From the NCBI GenBank assembly GCA_018266075.1, contig JAFEBB010000026.1:26001-90000 (forward strand): DNA of 64,000 bases, written 5' to 3'. The first letter of the stretch is position 1, and each line of letters opens with the position of its first letter. This document shows, one piece after another, positions 16,789 through 25,360 of this stretch. The notes below the pieces were generated by a model. It saw nothing but the letters and a program-made list of their open reading frames with translations. It searched no databases and had not been told where the DNA came from. The position numbers and the translations under genes were made by a program. This stretch comes from Deltaproteobacteria bacterium. GTDB taxonomy: Bacteria; Myxococcota; Myxococcia; Myxococcales; SZAS-1.

Positions 16789-18587
16789 CCGAAGTCCAGG
16801 AGCGCCAGAAGGCCGACTTCTCCCTCGCCTACGTGGTGAAGGCGCTGCATCAGGTGCGCGCGATCTCTCTCGAGCAAGCCAAGGAGCTCATCAGCCGCGA
16901 GGCGCTGCTCCACGCGCGCGTGCTCAAGGAGAACGGCGGCGACGAGCAGAAGTACGAGGTCTCGCCCATCGAGCTGGTGGCCGCACACCACATCCCCATC
17001 TCGGATCGGCCCGGCGAGTATCTGGATCAGGATCGGATCTCGACGATCGTTGCCCAGGCGTCGGGGCTGCCGTACCACAAGATCGATCCCCTGCGGCTCG
17101 ACATGCCGCTCATCACCCGCGTGCTCAGCCGGCCCTTCGCGATTCGCCACGCGCTGCTCCCGCTCTCGTTGCAAGGCGACGTGCTGAACCTCGCCGTCGC
17201 CAACCCCTTCGACCACGAGCTGTTCGCGGAGGTGAGCCGGCTGACGTCGAAGCGGATCCGGCCGTTCCTCACCGCCAAGCTCGACATCCTCCAGGCGCTC
17301 CAGGACACGCACGGGTTCAAGAACACCGTGGCCCGCGCCGTCGACGAGGCGGTGAACGATCCCGGCGTCGCCAACTTCGAGCAGCTGGTCGTCCTCAACG
17401 AGCAGAGCGAGCTGCAGGCCGAGGACAAGCCGGTGGTGAACGCGGTGGAGTACCTGCTGCGTTACGCGTTCGATCAGCGCGCCAGCGACATCCACCTCGA
17501 GCCCAAGCGCGACCAGACGGTGCTGCGCCTGCGCATCGACGGCGTGCTGCACCCGGTCTTCAACCTGCCGCGCGCCGTGCACGCGCCCATCGCCGCGCGC
17601 CTGAAGATGCTCTCGCGCATGGACATCAGCGAGAAGCGCCGCCCCCAGGACGGCCGCATCAAGACCCAGCGCGACGGCACCGAGATCGAGCTTCGCGTCT
17701 CCACGCTGCCCACCGCCTTCGGCGAGAAGATGGTGCTGCGCATCTTCGATCCGGAGAAGATGACCACGCTCGATCAGCTCGGCTTCGAGTCGCACGAGCA
17801 GAAGCTCTTCGAGAACTGGATCGCCAACCCGCACGGCTTGATCCTCGTCACCGGCCCCACCGGCAGCGGCAAGACGACGACGCTCTATGCCGCGCTGCGC
17901 GCGCTCGCCGGCCAGGACGTGAACGTCACCACCATCGAAGATCCCATCGAGATGGTGTGGGACGGCTTCAACCAGGTGCAGGTGCAGCCCAAGCTCGATC
18001 TCGACTTCGCCGCCGCGCTCCGCCACATCCTCCGCCAGGATCCCGACATCATCATGGTGGGCGAGATCCGCGATGGCGAGACAGCGTCCAACGCGATCCA
18101 GTGCGCGCTCACCGGCCACCTGGTGCTCTCCACGCTGCACACCAACGACTCCGTGGGCGCGGTGGCGCGCATGCGCGACCTCGGCATTCCCAGCTTCCTG
18201 CTCGCGTCGAGCTTGCTGGGCGTGATGGCCCAGCGCCTGGTGCGCACGGTCTGCCCTGCTTGCGCGCAACCCATCAACCTCACCGCCGAGCAGGTGCAGC
18301 TGTTGGCCACACCCATGCCGCTCATGCCCGAGGGCCCGCGCTTCATGCAGGGCAAGGGCTGCGTGAAGTGCCGCGAGACGGGCTACCGCGGGCGCTCCGG
18401 CGTGTTCGAGATGTTCCACGTGAGCCGCGAGGTGCGCGAGCTCATCTCCAGCGGCGCCGAGGGCGGCGCCATCGAGTCCATGGCGCGCAACCAGGGCATG
18501 CGCAGGCTCCGCGAAGCCGCCGTCCACAAGCTGGCCCAGGGCATCACCTCGTTCGAAGAGGTGATCCGCATGACCGCCGACAGCTAG
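16782..18587 (+). CDS. GspE/PilB-family secretion or pilus-extension ATPase
   Basis: 601 residues from the ATG at 16782, overlapping the metalloprotease stop by 7 nt. An N-terminal GspE-N-type domain (about 1-200) precedes the ATPase core: Walker A GPTGSGKTTT near 357, the Asp box (TTIEDPIEMVWDGFNQVQV) and Walker B (QDPDIIMVGEIRD), and the His box (TGHLVLSTLHTNDS). The zinc-binding tetracysteine motif CPAC...CVKC (about 490 and 526), typical of GspE and PilB, is intact. No other type II secretion or type IV pilus gene is nearby. The gene sits between two MYXO-CTERM proteases, so a role in their export is plausible; a role with the pseudopilins at 3.3-8.8 kb is an alternative, although Tad systems normally use the different TadA ATPase. 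Confidence 0.88.
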   Translation: MVTEVQERQKADFSLAYVVKALHQVRAISLEQAKELISREALLHARVLKENGGDEQKYEVSPIELVAAHHIPISDRPGEYLDQDRISTIVAQASGLPYHKIDPLRLDMPLITRVLSRPFAIRHALLPLSLQGDVLNLAVANPFDHELFAEVSRLTSKRIRPFLTAKLDILQALQDTHGFKNTVARAVDEAVNDPGVANFEQLVVLNEQSELQAEDKPVVNAVEYLLRYAFDQRASDIHLEPKRDQTVLRLRIDGVLHPVFNLPRAVHAPIAARLKMLSRMDISEKRRPQDGRIKTQRDGTEIELRVSTLPTAFGEKMVLRIFDPEKMTTLDQLGFESHEQKLFENWIANPHGLILVTGPTGSGKTTTLYAALRALAGQDVNVTTIEDPIEMVWDGFNQVQVQPKLDLDFAAALRHILRQDPDIIMVGEIRDGETASNAIQCALTGHLVLSTLHTNDSVGAVARMRDLGIPSFLLASSLLGVMAQRLVRTVCPACAQPINLTAEQVQLLATPMPLMPEGPRFMQGKGCVKCRETGYRGRSGVFEMFHVSREVRELISSGAEGGAIESMARNQGMRRLREAAVHKLAQGITSFEEVIRMTADS

Positions 18588-18619
18588 AGTGGCCGACCTC
18601 TTCTGATCCGGATCCAACC

Positions 18620-19777
18620 GTGAGAATTGCCGCCATCGTCTTTGCGCTGTCGCTCGTTGCCTGCGGCCCGCTCGACGAAACCGCCAGCCCGAACGACACG
18701 GTCACGGCGACCGCGCCCATCATCAACGGGCACACGGACACGACCGACACCAACGTCGCCTCGCTCCTGGTCGGCTATCCCGACGGCTCCGGCTACCTCT
18801 GCTCGGGCTCCATCATCGGCCCCTACACGTTCCTCACCGCGGGCCACTGCACCAACAAGTTCAATCCGCTCACCGACGTCGGCTTCATCGTGCTGAACAA
18901 CAACTCCGATCGCGGCCTCCAGGACGCCTTCTACCCGGATGGCGGCTTCAACTCGATCGACGGCGGCGCGGTGGAGGTGCGGTTCCTCATCGCCAACCCG
19001 GACTTCCGGCAGCAGACCGGCAACCAGGACTGGAACGACATCGGGCTGGGCTTCACCAGTCAGCCCATGCCCGGGCCGTACCTTCCGCTGAACCGCTACC
19101 CGCTCGATCGGCTGCCGCTCTACGGCGCGCCGGTGACGGAGGTGGGCTTTGGCGAGACCTCGCCCGACGGCGGCGGCGTGGGCACGCGGCGCGAGGTGAC
19201 CAAGTACGACGTGAAGGTGCGCTCGGCGGGCGAGCTCACCTCGGGCGCGCAGGCCGGCCTCACCTGCGAGGGCGACTCGGGCGGCCCTGCGCTGTTCAAG
19301 ACGCCCGACGGCTTGATGTCGGTCATCGGCACCACCTCGCGCGGCGATCAGCAGTGCGCGCAGTCGGGCATCGACACCCGCGTGGACGCGTACCTCGACT
19401 TCATCCGCATCAACATGGTCGACGCCGGCGATCCGCCGAGCTGCGGCGCCGACGGCCGCTGCGGCTTCAACTGCACCGCGCCGGATCCGGACTGCCCCTG
19501 CGCCCCCGACGGCTTCTGCACCAGCGCCTGCACCACGCCCGAGGCCGATCCGGACTGCCCCCAGAGCTGCCTCTACAACGGCGGCTCGTGCGCCGTGCAG
19601 CAGGGCACCACCACCGGCTCCACGGGCTCCCCGTCGGCGGCCGATGCCGGCTCGAAGAAGGGCGGCGGCTGCAGCACCGCCAGCGGATCCGACCTGATCT
19701 GGCCGCTCGCGCTCGTCTTCGGCGCGGTGGCGCTCAGCCGGTCACGCCGATGGACAGGTGGCTCGCGCCGCCGGTGA
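18620..19777 (+). CDS. Trypsin-like serine protease with MYXO-CTERM-like tail
   Basis: 385 residues from a GTG at 18620. The N-terminus VRIAAIVFALSLVACGP carries a lipobox-like Cys. The S1 protease domain begins around the activation-like sequence IINGHTDT; the catalytic triad is visible as His in LTAGHC (about 75), Asp in WNDIGL (about 139) and Ser in GDSGGPA (about 219). A cysteine-rich segment (PDPDCPCAPDGFC) follows, then a Thr/Gly/Ser linker and GGGCSTA plus a hydrophobic helix and SRSRR, a MYXO-CTERM-type signal. A lipobox and a C-terminal sorting signal together would be two anchors. The last 44 nt overlap the convergent MarR-type gene. Confidence 0.82.
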   Translation: MRIAAIVFALSLVACGPLDETASPNDTVTATAPIINGHTDTTDTNVASLLVGYPDGSGYLCSGSIIGPYTFLTAGHCTNKFNPLTDVGFIVLNNNSDRGLQDAFYPDGGFNSIDGGAVEVRFLIANPDFRQQTGNQDWNDIGLGFTSQPMPGPYLPLNRYPLDRLPLYGAPVTEVGFGETSPDGGGVGTRREVTKYDVKVRSAGELTSGAQAGLTCEGDSGGPALFKTPDGLMSVIGTTSRGDQQCAQSGIDTRVDAYLDFIRINMVDAGDPPSCGADGRCGFNCTAPDPDCPCAPDGFCTSACTTPEADPDCPQSCLYNGGSCAVQQGTTTGSTGSPSAADAGSKKGGGCSTASGSDLIWPLALVFGAVALSRSRRWTGGSRRR

Positions 19778-20831
19778 GCTCGAGCTCGTAGCGGTCGGTT
19801 GCGCTCTCGAAGCCGCTGGAGCTCAAGCGGGTGACGCCGCCCACGGCGCCGAGGTGCTGGTCGTCGAAGCTGATGTGGCTGGCGCCGCCGTGCACCTGGA
19901 TGCGCATGGCCGAGCCCTTGGGGCGGGTGAGCTGCAGGTGGCTGGCGCCGCCGGTGATGCGCACCTGCACCACGCCGTGCGGCGCGGGCAGCGCGATCTC
20001 CACCGCGCTTGCGCCCCCGCGGACGTTGAGTGACGTGAGCCGCAAGTCCTCCAGCGCCGCGCGCACCTTGCTGATGCCGCCGGTGAGCTCGATGTCCCAG
20101 GGGACGGCCGAGTTGAGGTCCACCTCGGCGGCGACCTTGCGGAAGTCGAGGAACGCGAACATCGGGTAGCTCATGTGCACCGTGCCGCCGGAGACGGTGA
20201 TCTCCGGCCGACGCCCGGTGAAGCGCGCCTGGTAGAGATGGTCGTTGTCCGCGCCGCCGCCGAGGGTGAGCCGCGAGGCGCCCGAGGTGAGCCGGAACAC
20301 GCCGCGCTTGGCGTCGCCGATGGGGGCCGAGTCGGGGCCTTCGCTCGAGCTGGCCGGAGCGCCGTCCTGGCGCAGGCGCGTGGTCTCCGCGGCCATGATC
20401 GCCGCGGCCCGGGTCACGAACTCCACCACCAGCTCGAGCTGCGCCTCGTCGTAGCCCGCGGTGACCTCTTTCATCGCCTGCCGCAGCGGCTCCAGGAGCT
20501 CGTGAATCCGTGGCGCCGGCTCCTGCAGCGACTCCACGAGCACGTGCCGCCGATCGCCGGGATCCTTCAAGCGCCGCAGCCAGCCCGCCTTCTCCAACCG
20601 ATCGAGGACGCCGGTCACCGCGCCGGTGGTGAGCCCGGTGAGCTCCGCCAGGCGGCCCGCAGGCATGGGCCCGTTGCCCGCAAGCAGGCTCGAGGCCTTG
20701 AAGTCGGTGAGGCTCACCCCGAGGCGATCTGCGAGGGCCTGGCTGTAGAGGACGTCGCGGTCCGAGAGGGCCCGCATGGCCCCCATCAGCTTCAGCAGGA
20801 GCTCGGCTCTTTGGCGAGAAGCGGTTGACAT
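19734..20831 (-). CDS. MarR-family regulator fused to a C-terminal beta-repeat (toastrack/adhesin-like) domain
   Basis: 365 residues. Residues about 1-150 are a MarR-type winged-helix protein: ALADRLGVSLTDFKASSLLA, LAELTGLTTGAVTGVLDRLE as recognition helix, then GWLRRLKDPGDRRHVLV as the wing, followed by a dimerisation helix. From about 180 to the end there are repeated beta-strand units with GGASHL and GGASAV-like turns (TGGASHLQLTRP, HGGASHISFDD, TGGASHLSIGV), like the parallel-beta 'putative adhesin'/toastrack domains of DUF4097-type and LiaF-like proteins. There is no membrane segment, so the domain is cytoplasmic and may sense a ligand or oligomerise. Classical MarR proteins are about 150 residues; this fusion is unusual. 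It is divergent from the ABC exporter operon and probably controls it. Confidence 0.8.
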   Translation of the reverse strand: MSTASRQRAELLLKLMGAMRALSDRDVLYSQALADRLGVSLTDFKASSLLAGNGPMPAGRLAELTGLTTGAVTGVLDRLEKAGWLRRLKDPGDRRHVLVESLQEPAPRIHELLEPLRQAMKEVTAGYDEAQLELVVEFVTRAAAIMAAETTRLRQDGAPASSSEGPDSAPIGDAKRGVFRLTSGASRLTLGGGADNDHLYQARFTGRRPEITVSGGTVHMSYPMFAFLDFRKVAAEVDLNSAVPWDIELTGGISKVRAALEDLRLTSLNVRGGASAVEIALPAPHGVVQVRITGGASHLQLTRPKGSAMRIQVHGGASHISFDDQHLGAVGGVTRLSSSGFESATDRYELELTGGASHLSIGVTG

Positions 20832-20845
20832 GGTCGCGGAACAAG

Positions 20846-20901
20846 CTTAGACAAGCGATGTCTTAGTTGCTAAGATATTCGAATCGAGAGCCGCTGGGCA
20901 A
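20846..20901 (-). promoter_or_regulatory. Predicted promoter and operators of the MarR-fusion gene
   Basis: Reading on the minus strand, TTGCCC (20901-20896), an 18-nt spacer and TATCTT (20877-20872) form a possible -35/-10 pair. The -10 lies inside CGAATATCTTAG (20881-20870), which recurs in the opposite orientation over the promoter of the ABC operon. Downstream, at the likely transcription start, CTTAGACA-N5-TGTCTTAG (20846-20866) is an inverted repeat with one mismatch. The overlap suggests autoregulation by the MarR-type protein. Confidence 0.45.
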
Positions 20902-20949
20902 CCTACCCGAAGCCAGCGGAGGCAGCCAGGCAGGGAAGCAACGTTCGAG

Positions 20950-20980
20950 TTGTCCGCCGATGCACCGGCGAATATCTTAA
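20950..20980 (+). promoter_or_regulatory. Predicted promoter and operator of the ABC/Lol-like operon
   Basis: TTGTCC (20950-20955), a 17-nt spacer and TATCTT (20973-20978) make a moderate sigma-70-like promoter. The -10 is embedded in CGAATATCTTAA (20969-20980), matching 11 of 12 bases of the element over the divergent promoter. Binding of the MarR-type protein here would block the -10 box. The start codon is about 85 nt downstream. Confidence 0.45.
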
Positions 20981-21068
20981 CGCCCGTTCATTTATCAGGC
21001 TTCCGGGCCTGGGGCGTCACACGGCGTCGAAAATACCGGGGCCCCAAGGCCCAACGAGGTTCCGCACC

Positions 21069-21794
21069 ATGGCGTCCATCGTCTCGCTGCGAAACGTGGT
21101 CAAGGACTACTACCTGGGCAAGGTGGTGGTTCACGCGCTCCGCGACATCAGCCTCGATGTGGAGCAGGGCGAGTTCCTCTCCATCGCGGGGCCTTCGGGC
21201 TCGGGCAAGACCACGCTGCTCAACCTCATCGGCTGCGTGGACACGCCCACCGGCGGCGTGGTGACGGTGAACGGCCAGGACACCTCGAAGCTCACCGAGC
21301 GCCAGCTCACCGATCTCCGGCTGCACAGCCTGGGCTTCATCTTCCAGAGCTTCAACCTGGTGACCGTGCTCTCCGTGTTCCAGAACGTGGAGTTCCCGCT
21401 GCTGCTCCAGGGTGGCCTCTCCGCCGGCGAGCGAAAGCAGCGCGTGGAGGCGTTGCTCGGGCAGGTGGGCCTCTCCGACCAGATCCACAAGCGCCCCAAC
21501 GAGCTCTCCGGCGGTCAGCGCCAGCGCGTGGCCGTGGCGCGCGCGCTGGTGACCCGGCCCAAGATCGTGCTCGCCGACGAGCCCACCGCGAACCTCGACT
21601 CCACCACCGGCCAGAACATCATCGACCTGATGAAGGAGCTGAACCGCAAAGAGGGCACCACCTTCATCTTCTCCACCCACGACCCGAAGGTGATGTCGCA
21701 CGCCAGCGCGGTGGTGCGCGTGGCCGACGGCCAGCTCGCCGAGGGCGGCAAGACGTCGGGGACCGCCGCCGCTGCTGCCGCCGGTGCGCACTAG
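21069..21794 (+). CDS. ABC transporter ATP-binding protein, LolD/MacB type
   Basis: 241 residues. Walker A GPSGSGKTTLL at about 40-50, the Q-loop in FIFQSFNLV, signature LSGGQRQRVAVARAL and Walker B KIVLADEPTANLD, then the switch His in STHDPKV. The sequence is closest to the LolD/MacB/FtsE class that works with FtsX-type permeases to power trans-envelope transport rather than inner-membrane translocation. An Ala/Gly-rich tail of about 20 residues is an addition. It is the first gene of an operon with two FtsX-type permeases, a LolA-like protein and an outer-membrane protein. Confidence 0.92.
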   Translation: MASIVSLRNVVKDYYLGKVVVHALRDISLDVEQGEFLSIAGPSGSGKTTLLNLIGCVDTPTGGVVTVNGQDTSKLTERQLTDLRLHSLGFIFQSFNLVTVLSVFQNVEFPLLLQGGLSAGERKQRVEALLGQVGLSDQIHKRPNELSGGQRQRVAVARALVTRPKIVLADEPTANLDSTTGQNIIDLMKELNRKEGTTFIFSTHDPKVMSHASAVVRVADGQLAEGGKTSGTAAAAAAGAH

Positions 21795-21803
21795 GAGCCA
21801 CCC

Positions 21804-24011
21804 ATGAAAGTGCTCTTCATGCTCCTCGGCGGGATCGCCGGGCTGGCGGCGGTCGCCGCGCTGCTCACGGTGATCATCTTCTCCGCGTACATGTTCTGGC
21901 AGGTGGCCTGGAACACGGTCAGCCGCCCCGCGCAGCTGCCGATCGTCATTCGCATCGCCTTCCGCAACCTCTTCGCCAGCAAGCTCAAGACCATCATCAT
22001 CGGCAGCATCATCGGCGGCGGCGCGGTGCTCATCGTGGTGGGCACCTCGTTCATCGGCTCGATGTCGGACGGCATGAGCCGCTCGGTCATCGGCGCGGCG
22101 GCCGGTGACGCGCAGCTCTACCAGCCCAAGTACGGCGACGGCGGCGGCGACGAGCTCGCCATCTGGGGCGGCGGCATGTCCGAGCCCGAGCTCGGCGTGA
22201 TCCCCGACTTCGACAAGCTGCAGAGCGCGATCTCCAAGGTGGACAACGTGAAGGCCGTGGTGCCCATGGGCATCGCCGGCGCGATGGTCACCTCGGGCAA
22301 CACCATCGATCTGGCGCTCGGCGACCTGCGCGAGGCCGAGAACAAGAAGAAGGCCGGCGACGCCAGCGTGCAGGGCCGCATCGACGCGCAGAAGGCGCAC
22401 ATCCGCCACATCATCGACGTGCTCAAGGGCGACCAGAAGAACCGCGCCGAGGTCTCCAGCGAGACGCGCGGCACCACGCAGGAAGAGGTCGACGCGGTGA
22501 ACACCGCCTCCGACGACAAGTTCTGGAACGACTTCGAGTCGGATCCGTTCGGCAAGCTCGAGTACCTGGAGAACAAGATCGCGCCCCAGGCCGCCGACGC
22601 CGATCTGCTCTACCTCCGCTACATCGGCACCGACCTGGAGCAGTTCACCAAGTCGTTCGACCGCATGGAGATCGTGGATGGCACCGCGGTGCCCAAGGGC
22701 CAGCGCGGCTTCCTGATGGCGAAGAACTTCTACGAAAACATGGTGAAGCTGAAGAGCGCGCACCGGCTCGACACCATCAAGGACGCCATCGAGATCAAGA
22801 AGCAGAAGATCTCCGAGCAGGAAGACCTGCAGCGCCTGGTGAAGGAGAACACCACCCAGACGCGCGAGATCGCGCTCCAGCTCGACGACTTGAAGGCCAA
22901 GGAGATGATCGCCCGGCTGCGAAAGGCCACGGGCTCGCAGGAGACGCAGCTGGAGAAGCTGCTCTCGATCTTCTTCGACACCAACGACGCGAACTTCATG
23001 CAGCGCTACGACGCCTTCTACAAGGACCTCGCGCCGCTGCTGGAGCTGTACCGCATCCGCGTGGGCGACACGCTCACCATCAAGGCGTACACCAAGAGCG
23101 GCTACCCGAAGAGCGTGAACCTCAAGGTCTACGGAACGTTCCAGTTCAACGGCCTGGAGAAGAGCGCGCTGGCCGGCTCACTCAGCCTGATGGACCTCTC
23201 CAGCTTCCGCGATCTCTACGGCTTCATGACCGCCGCCAACATCGCCGAGTCGAAGGCGATCCAGGCGCAGTCGGGCATGAAGGTCGTCGACCGCGCCCAC
23301 GCCGAGGAAGATCTCTTCGGCGGCGGTGACGCGGCGGCCGAGGCTCCGGACGCGGGTGCTCCCAAGGTCGTCGAGGCCGTGGCCAAGGCGGATCCCACCG
23401 CCGCGGCCGACGCGCCCTCGGGCCGCGCGATCCTCAACGCCGCCATCTTCTTCAAAGATCCTTCGAAGACCCGGACGACCTTGCCGCTGCTGGAGAAGGC
23501 CGCGAGCGACGCCGGCATCCGCGTGAAGGCCGTGTCCTGGCAGGACGCCTCGGGCTTCATCGGCAAGCTGGTGCTCTTGTTCTGGGCGGTGTTCGCCTTC
23601 GCGGCGCTCTTCATCGGCTTCGTGGCCGCGCTGGTGGTCTGCACCGCGCTGCTCACCGCGACGCTCGAGCGCGTGCGCGAGTTCGGCACCCTGCGGGCCA
23701 TCGGCGCGCAGAAGCCGCTCATCCTCAGCACCGTGGTGGTGGAGGCGATGGTGATGGGCATCGTCTTCGGCGGACTGGGCGCCATCCTCGGGGCGATCAT
23801 CGTCACCGCGGTGCACAGCCACGGCATCGCCGCCTCGGCCGACATCATGTACTTCCTCTTCTCGGGCCCGCGCTTCACGCCGGTGCTCAGCGTGCCGAGC
23901 ATGGTCTTCGCCGTGTTCGCCATGTTCATCATCAGCGGGTTCGCCAGCCTCATCCCGGCGTTCCTGGCCATGCGCGTCTCGCCGGTTCGCGCCATGCAGG
24001 CGGAGGACTGA
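21804..24011 (+). CDS. FtsX-type ABC permease with very large periplasmic insertion
   Basis: 735 residues. One N-terminal helix (about 5-30), then IRIAFRNLFASKLKTIIIGSII, the typical first FtsX/MacB transmembrane helix. A periplasmic region of roughly 500 residues includes long charged helices (IKDAIEIKKQKISEQEDLQR) likely to form a coiled coil, and a DAG/Ala-rich low-complexity stretch. It ends with the C-terminal three-helix FtsX domain (VREFGTLRAIGAQKPLILS, typical of MacB/LolC cytoplasmic loops). LolC/E are about 400 residues, so the insertion is exceptional. It starts 9 nt after the ATPase gene. Confidence 0.85.
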   Translation: MKVLFMLLGGIAGLAAVAALLTVIIFSAYMFWQVAWNTVSRPAQLPIVIRIAFRNLFASKLKTIIIGSIIGGGAVLIVVGTSFIGSMSDGMSRSVIGAAAGDAQLYQPKYGDGGGDELAIWGGGMSEPELGVIPDFDKLQSAISKVDNVKAVVPMGIAGAMVTSGNTIDLALGDLREAENKKKAGDASVQGRIDAQKAHIRHIIDVLKGDQKNRAEVSSETRGTTQEEVDAVNTASDDKFWNDFESDPFGKLEYLENKIAPQAADADLLYLRYIGTDLEQFTKSFDRMEIVDGTAVPKGQRGFLMAKNFYENMVKLKSAHRLDTIKDAIEIKKQKISEQEDLQRLVKENTTQTREIALQLDDLKAKEMIARLRKATGSQETQLEKLLSIFFDTNDANFMQRYDAFYKDLAPLLELYRIRVGDTLTIKAYTKSGYPKSVNLKVYGTFQFNGLEKSALAGSLSLMDLSSFRDLYGFMTAANIAESKAIQAQSGMKVVDRAHAEEDLFGGGDAAAEAPDAGAPKVVEAVAKADPTAAADAPSGRAILNAAIFFKDPSKTRTTLPLLEKAASDAGIRVKAVSWQDASGFIGKLVLLFWAVFAFAALFIGFVAALVVCTALLTATLERVREFGTLRAIGAQKPLILSTVVVEAMVMGIVFGGLGAILGAIIVTAVHSHGIAASADIMYFLFSGPRFTPVLSVPSMVFAVFAMFIISGFASLIPAFLAMRVSPVRAMQAED

Positions 24012-24013
24012 CC

Positions 24014-25327
24014 GTGAACGACTTCCTCACCGACGTACAGATTGGCGGCCGCAACCTTCGCCAGCACTGGCTCCGCTCGGCGCTGCTCGGCGTGGGCCTG
24101 ATGTTCGTGACCCTGCTGGTGACGACGCTGTGGGGCACGCTCACCAGCATGCGCGAGTCGATGCTCAAGAGCGCCACCACCTTGATGAGCGGCCACGTGA
24201 ACGTGGGCGGCTTCTTCAAGGTCACCGCGGGCCAGAGCGGCCCGCTGGTCACGCACTACCAGGACGTGGTGAAGGCGGTTCAGACCGCCATCCCCGAGGA
24301 CCTGGACTACACCGCCGTGCGCGGTCGCGGCTGGGCCAAGCTCATCTCCGACACCGCGTCGATGCAGACCGGCGTGGGCGGCATCGACATCGACAAGGAG
24401 CCGGGCTTCAAGAAGGTGATCCAGGTCGAGAGCGGCAAGCTCGAGGATCTGGCGCAGCCCAACTCCATCCTCATCTTCCACGACCAGGCCGAGAAGCTGG
24501 GCGTGAAGGTGGGCGACGCGCTGACGTTCTCTGCGCCCACCAACCGCGGCGTGAACAACACCGTGGACGTGCACGTGGTGGCCATCGCCGAGAACGTGGG
24601 CCTGCTCTCGGGCTTCAACACCTACGTGCCCTCGGGGACCCTGCGGAAGCTCTACGACCTGCGCGACGACGCTGCGGGCGTCATCTACGTCTATTTGAAA
24701 GACGTGAAGCGCGCGCCGGAGGTGGCCGCGCGCCTGCGCAACGCCCTCGAGAAGGACGGCTACCGGGTGATGGATCCGGATCCCCGCGCGTTCTGGCAGA
24801 AGTTCGAGGTGGTGAACCGCGAGGACTGGACCGGTCAGAAGCTCGACGTCACCACCTGGGACGAAGAGGTGAGCTTCCTCAACTGGATCCTCACCGGCTT
24901 CGGCTTCATCTCCGGCCTGCTCAGCTTCGTGCTGCTGGTGATCGTGCTCGTCGGCGTGGGCAACATCATGTGGATCGCGGTGCGCGAGCGCACCCGCGAG
25001 GTGGGCACGCTGCGCGCCATCGGCATGCAGCGCGGCCGCGTGCTGCGGATGTTCCTCACCGAGGCGGTGGTGCTGGGCTTCGCCTCCGGCGCTGCCGGCG
25101 GGCTACTCGGGCTGCTGGTGGCCGCGGGCGTGAACCAGGCCCAGGTGACGCTGCCGCCCTTCGCCCGGCTCTTCCTGCTCAACGACCACCTGGAGCTGGC
25201 CATGCGCGTGGGCCCGGTGGTGGCGATCGTGGCCTTCATCACCGCGCTGACCACGGTGGCCTCGGCCTATCCCGCCTACCGCGCCGCCAAGCTCACGCCA
25301 GTCACGGCCATGGGCCACGCGGGCTAA
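24014..25327 (+). CDS. FtsX-type ABC permease
   Basis: 437 residues from the GTG at 24014, 2 nt after the previous stop. RNLRQHWLRSALLGVGLMFV is the N-terminal cytoplasmic/TM1 part. A periplasmic MacB-PCD-like domain follows (about 45-290). The C-terminal FtsX domain contains REVGTLRAIGMQRGRVLRMF and ends AAKLTPVTAMGH, the classic closing motif of LolC/E and MacB-type permeases. With the preceding permease it forms a heterodimeric pair as in LolCE. The GGATCCGGATCC dodecamer lies in its centre. Confidence 0.9.
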   Translation: MNDFLTDVQIGGRNLRQHWLRSALLGVGLMFVTLLVTTLWGTLTSMRESMLKSATTLMSGHVNVGGFFKVTAGQSGPLVTHYQDVVKAVQTAIPEDLDYTAVRGRGWAKLISDTASMQTGVGGIDIDKEPGFKKVIQVESGKLEDLAQPNSILIFHDQAEKLGVKVGDALTFSAPTNRGVNNTVDVHVVAIAENVGLLSGFNTYVPSGTLRKLYDLRDDAAGVIYVYLKDVKRAPEVAARLRNALEKDGYRVMDPDPRAFWQKFEVVNREDWTGQKLDVTTWDEEVSFLNWILTGFGFISGLLSFVLLVIVLVGVGNIMWIAVRERTREVGTLRAIGMQRGRVLRMFLTEAVVLGFASGAAGGLLGLLVAAGVNQAQVTLPPFARLFLLNDHLELAMRVGPVVAIVAFITALTTVASAYPAYRAAKLTPVTAMGHAG

Positions 25328-25360
25328 CCATACATCCTTGTTAATGAACTGGAGGGTTTC

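Noticed and set aside
16782..18587. Assigning the ATPase as TadA of the pseudopilin operon
   Set aside because: It has the tetracysteine zinc motif and N-terminal domain of GspE/PilB, which TadA lacks.
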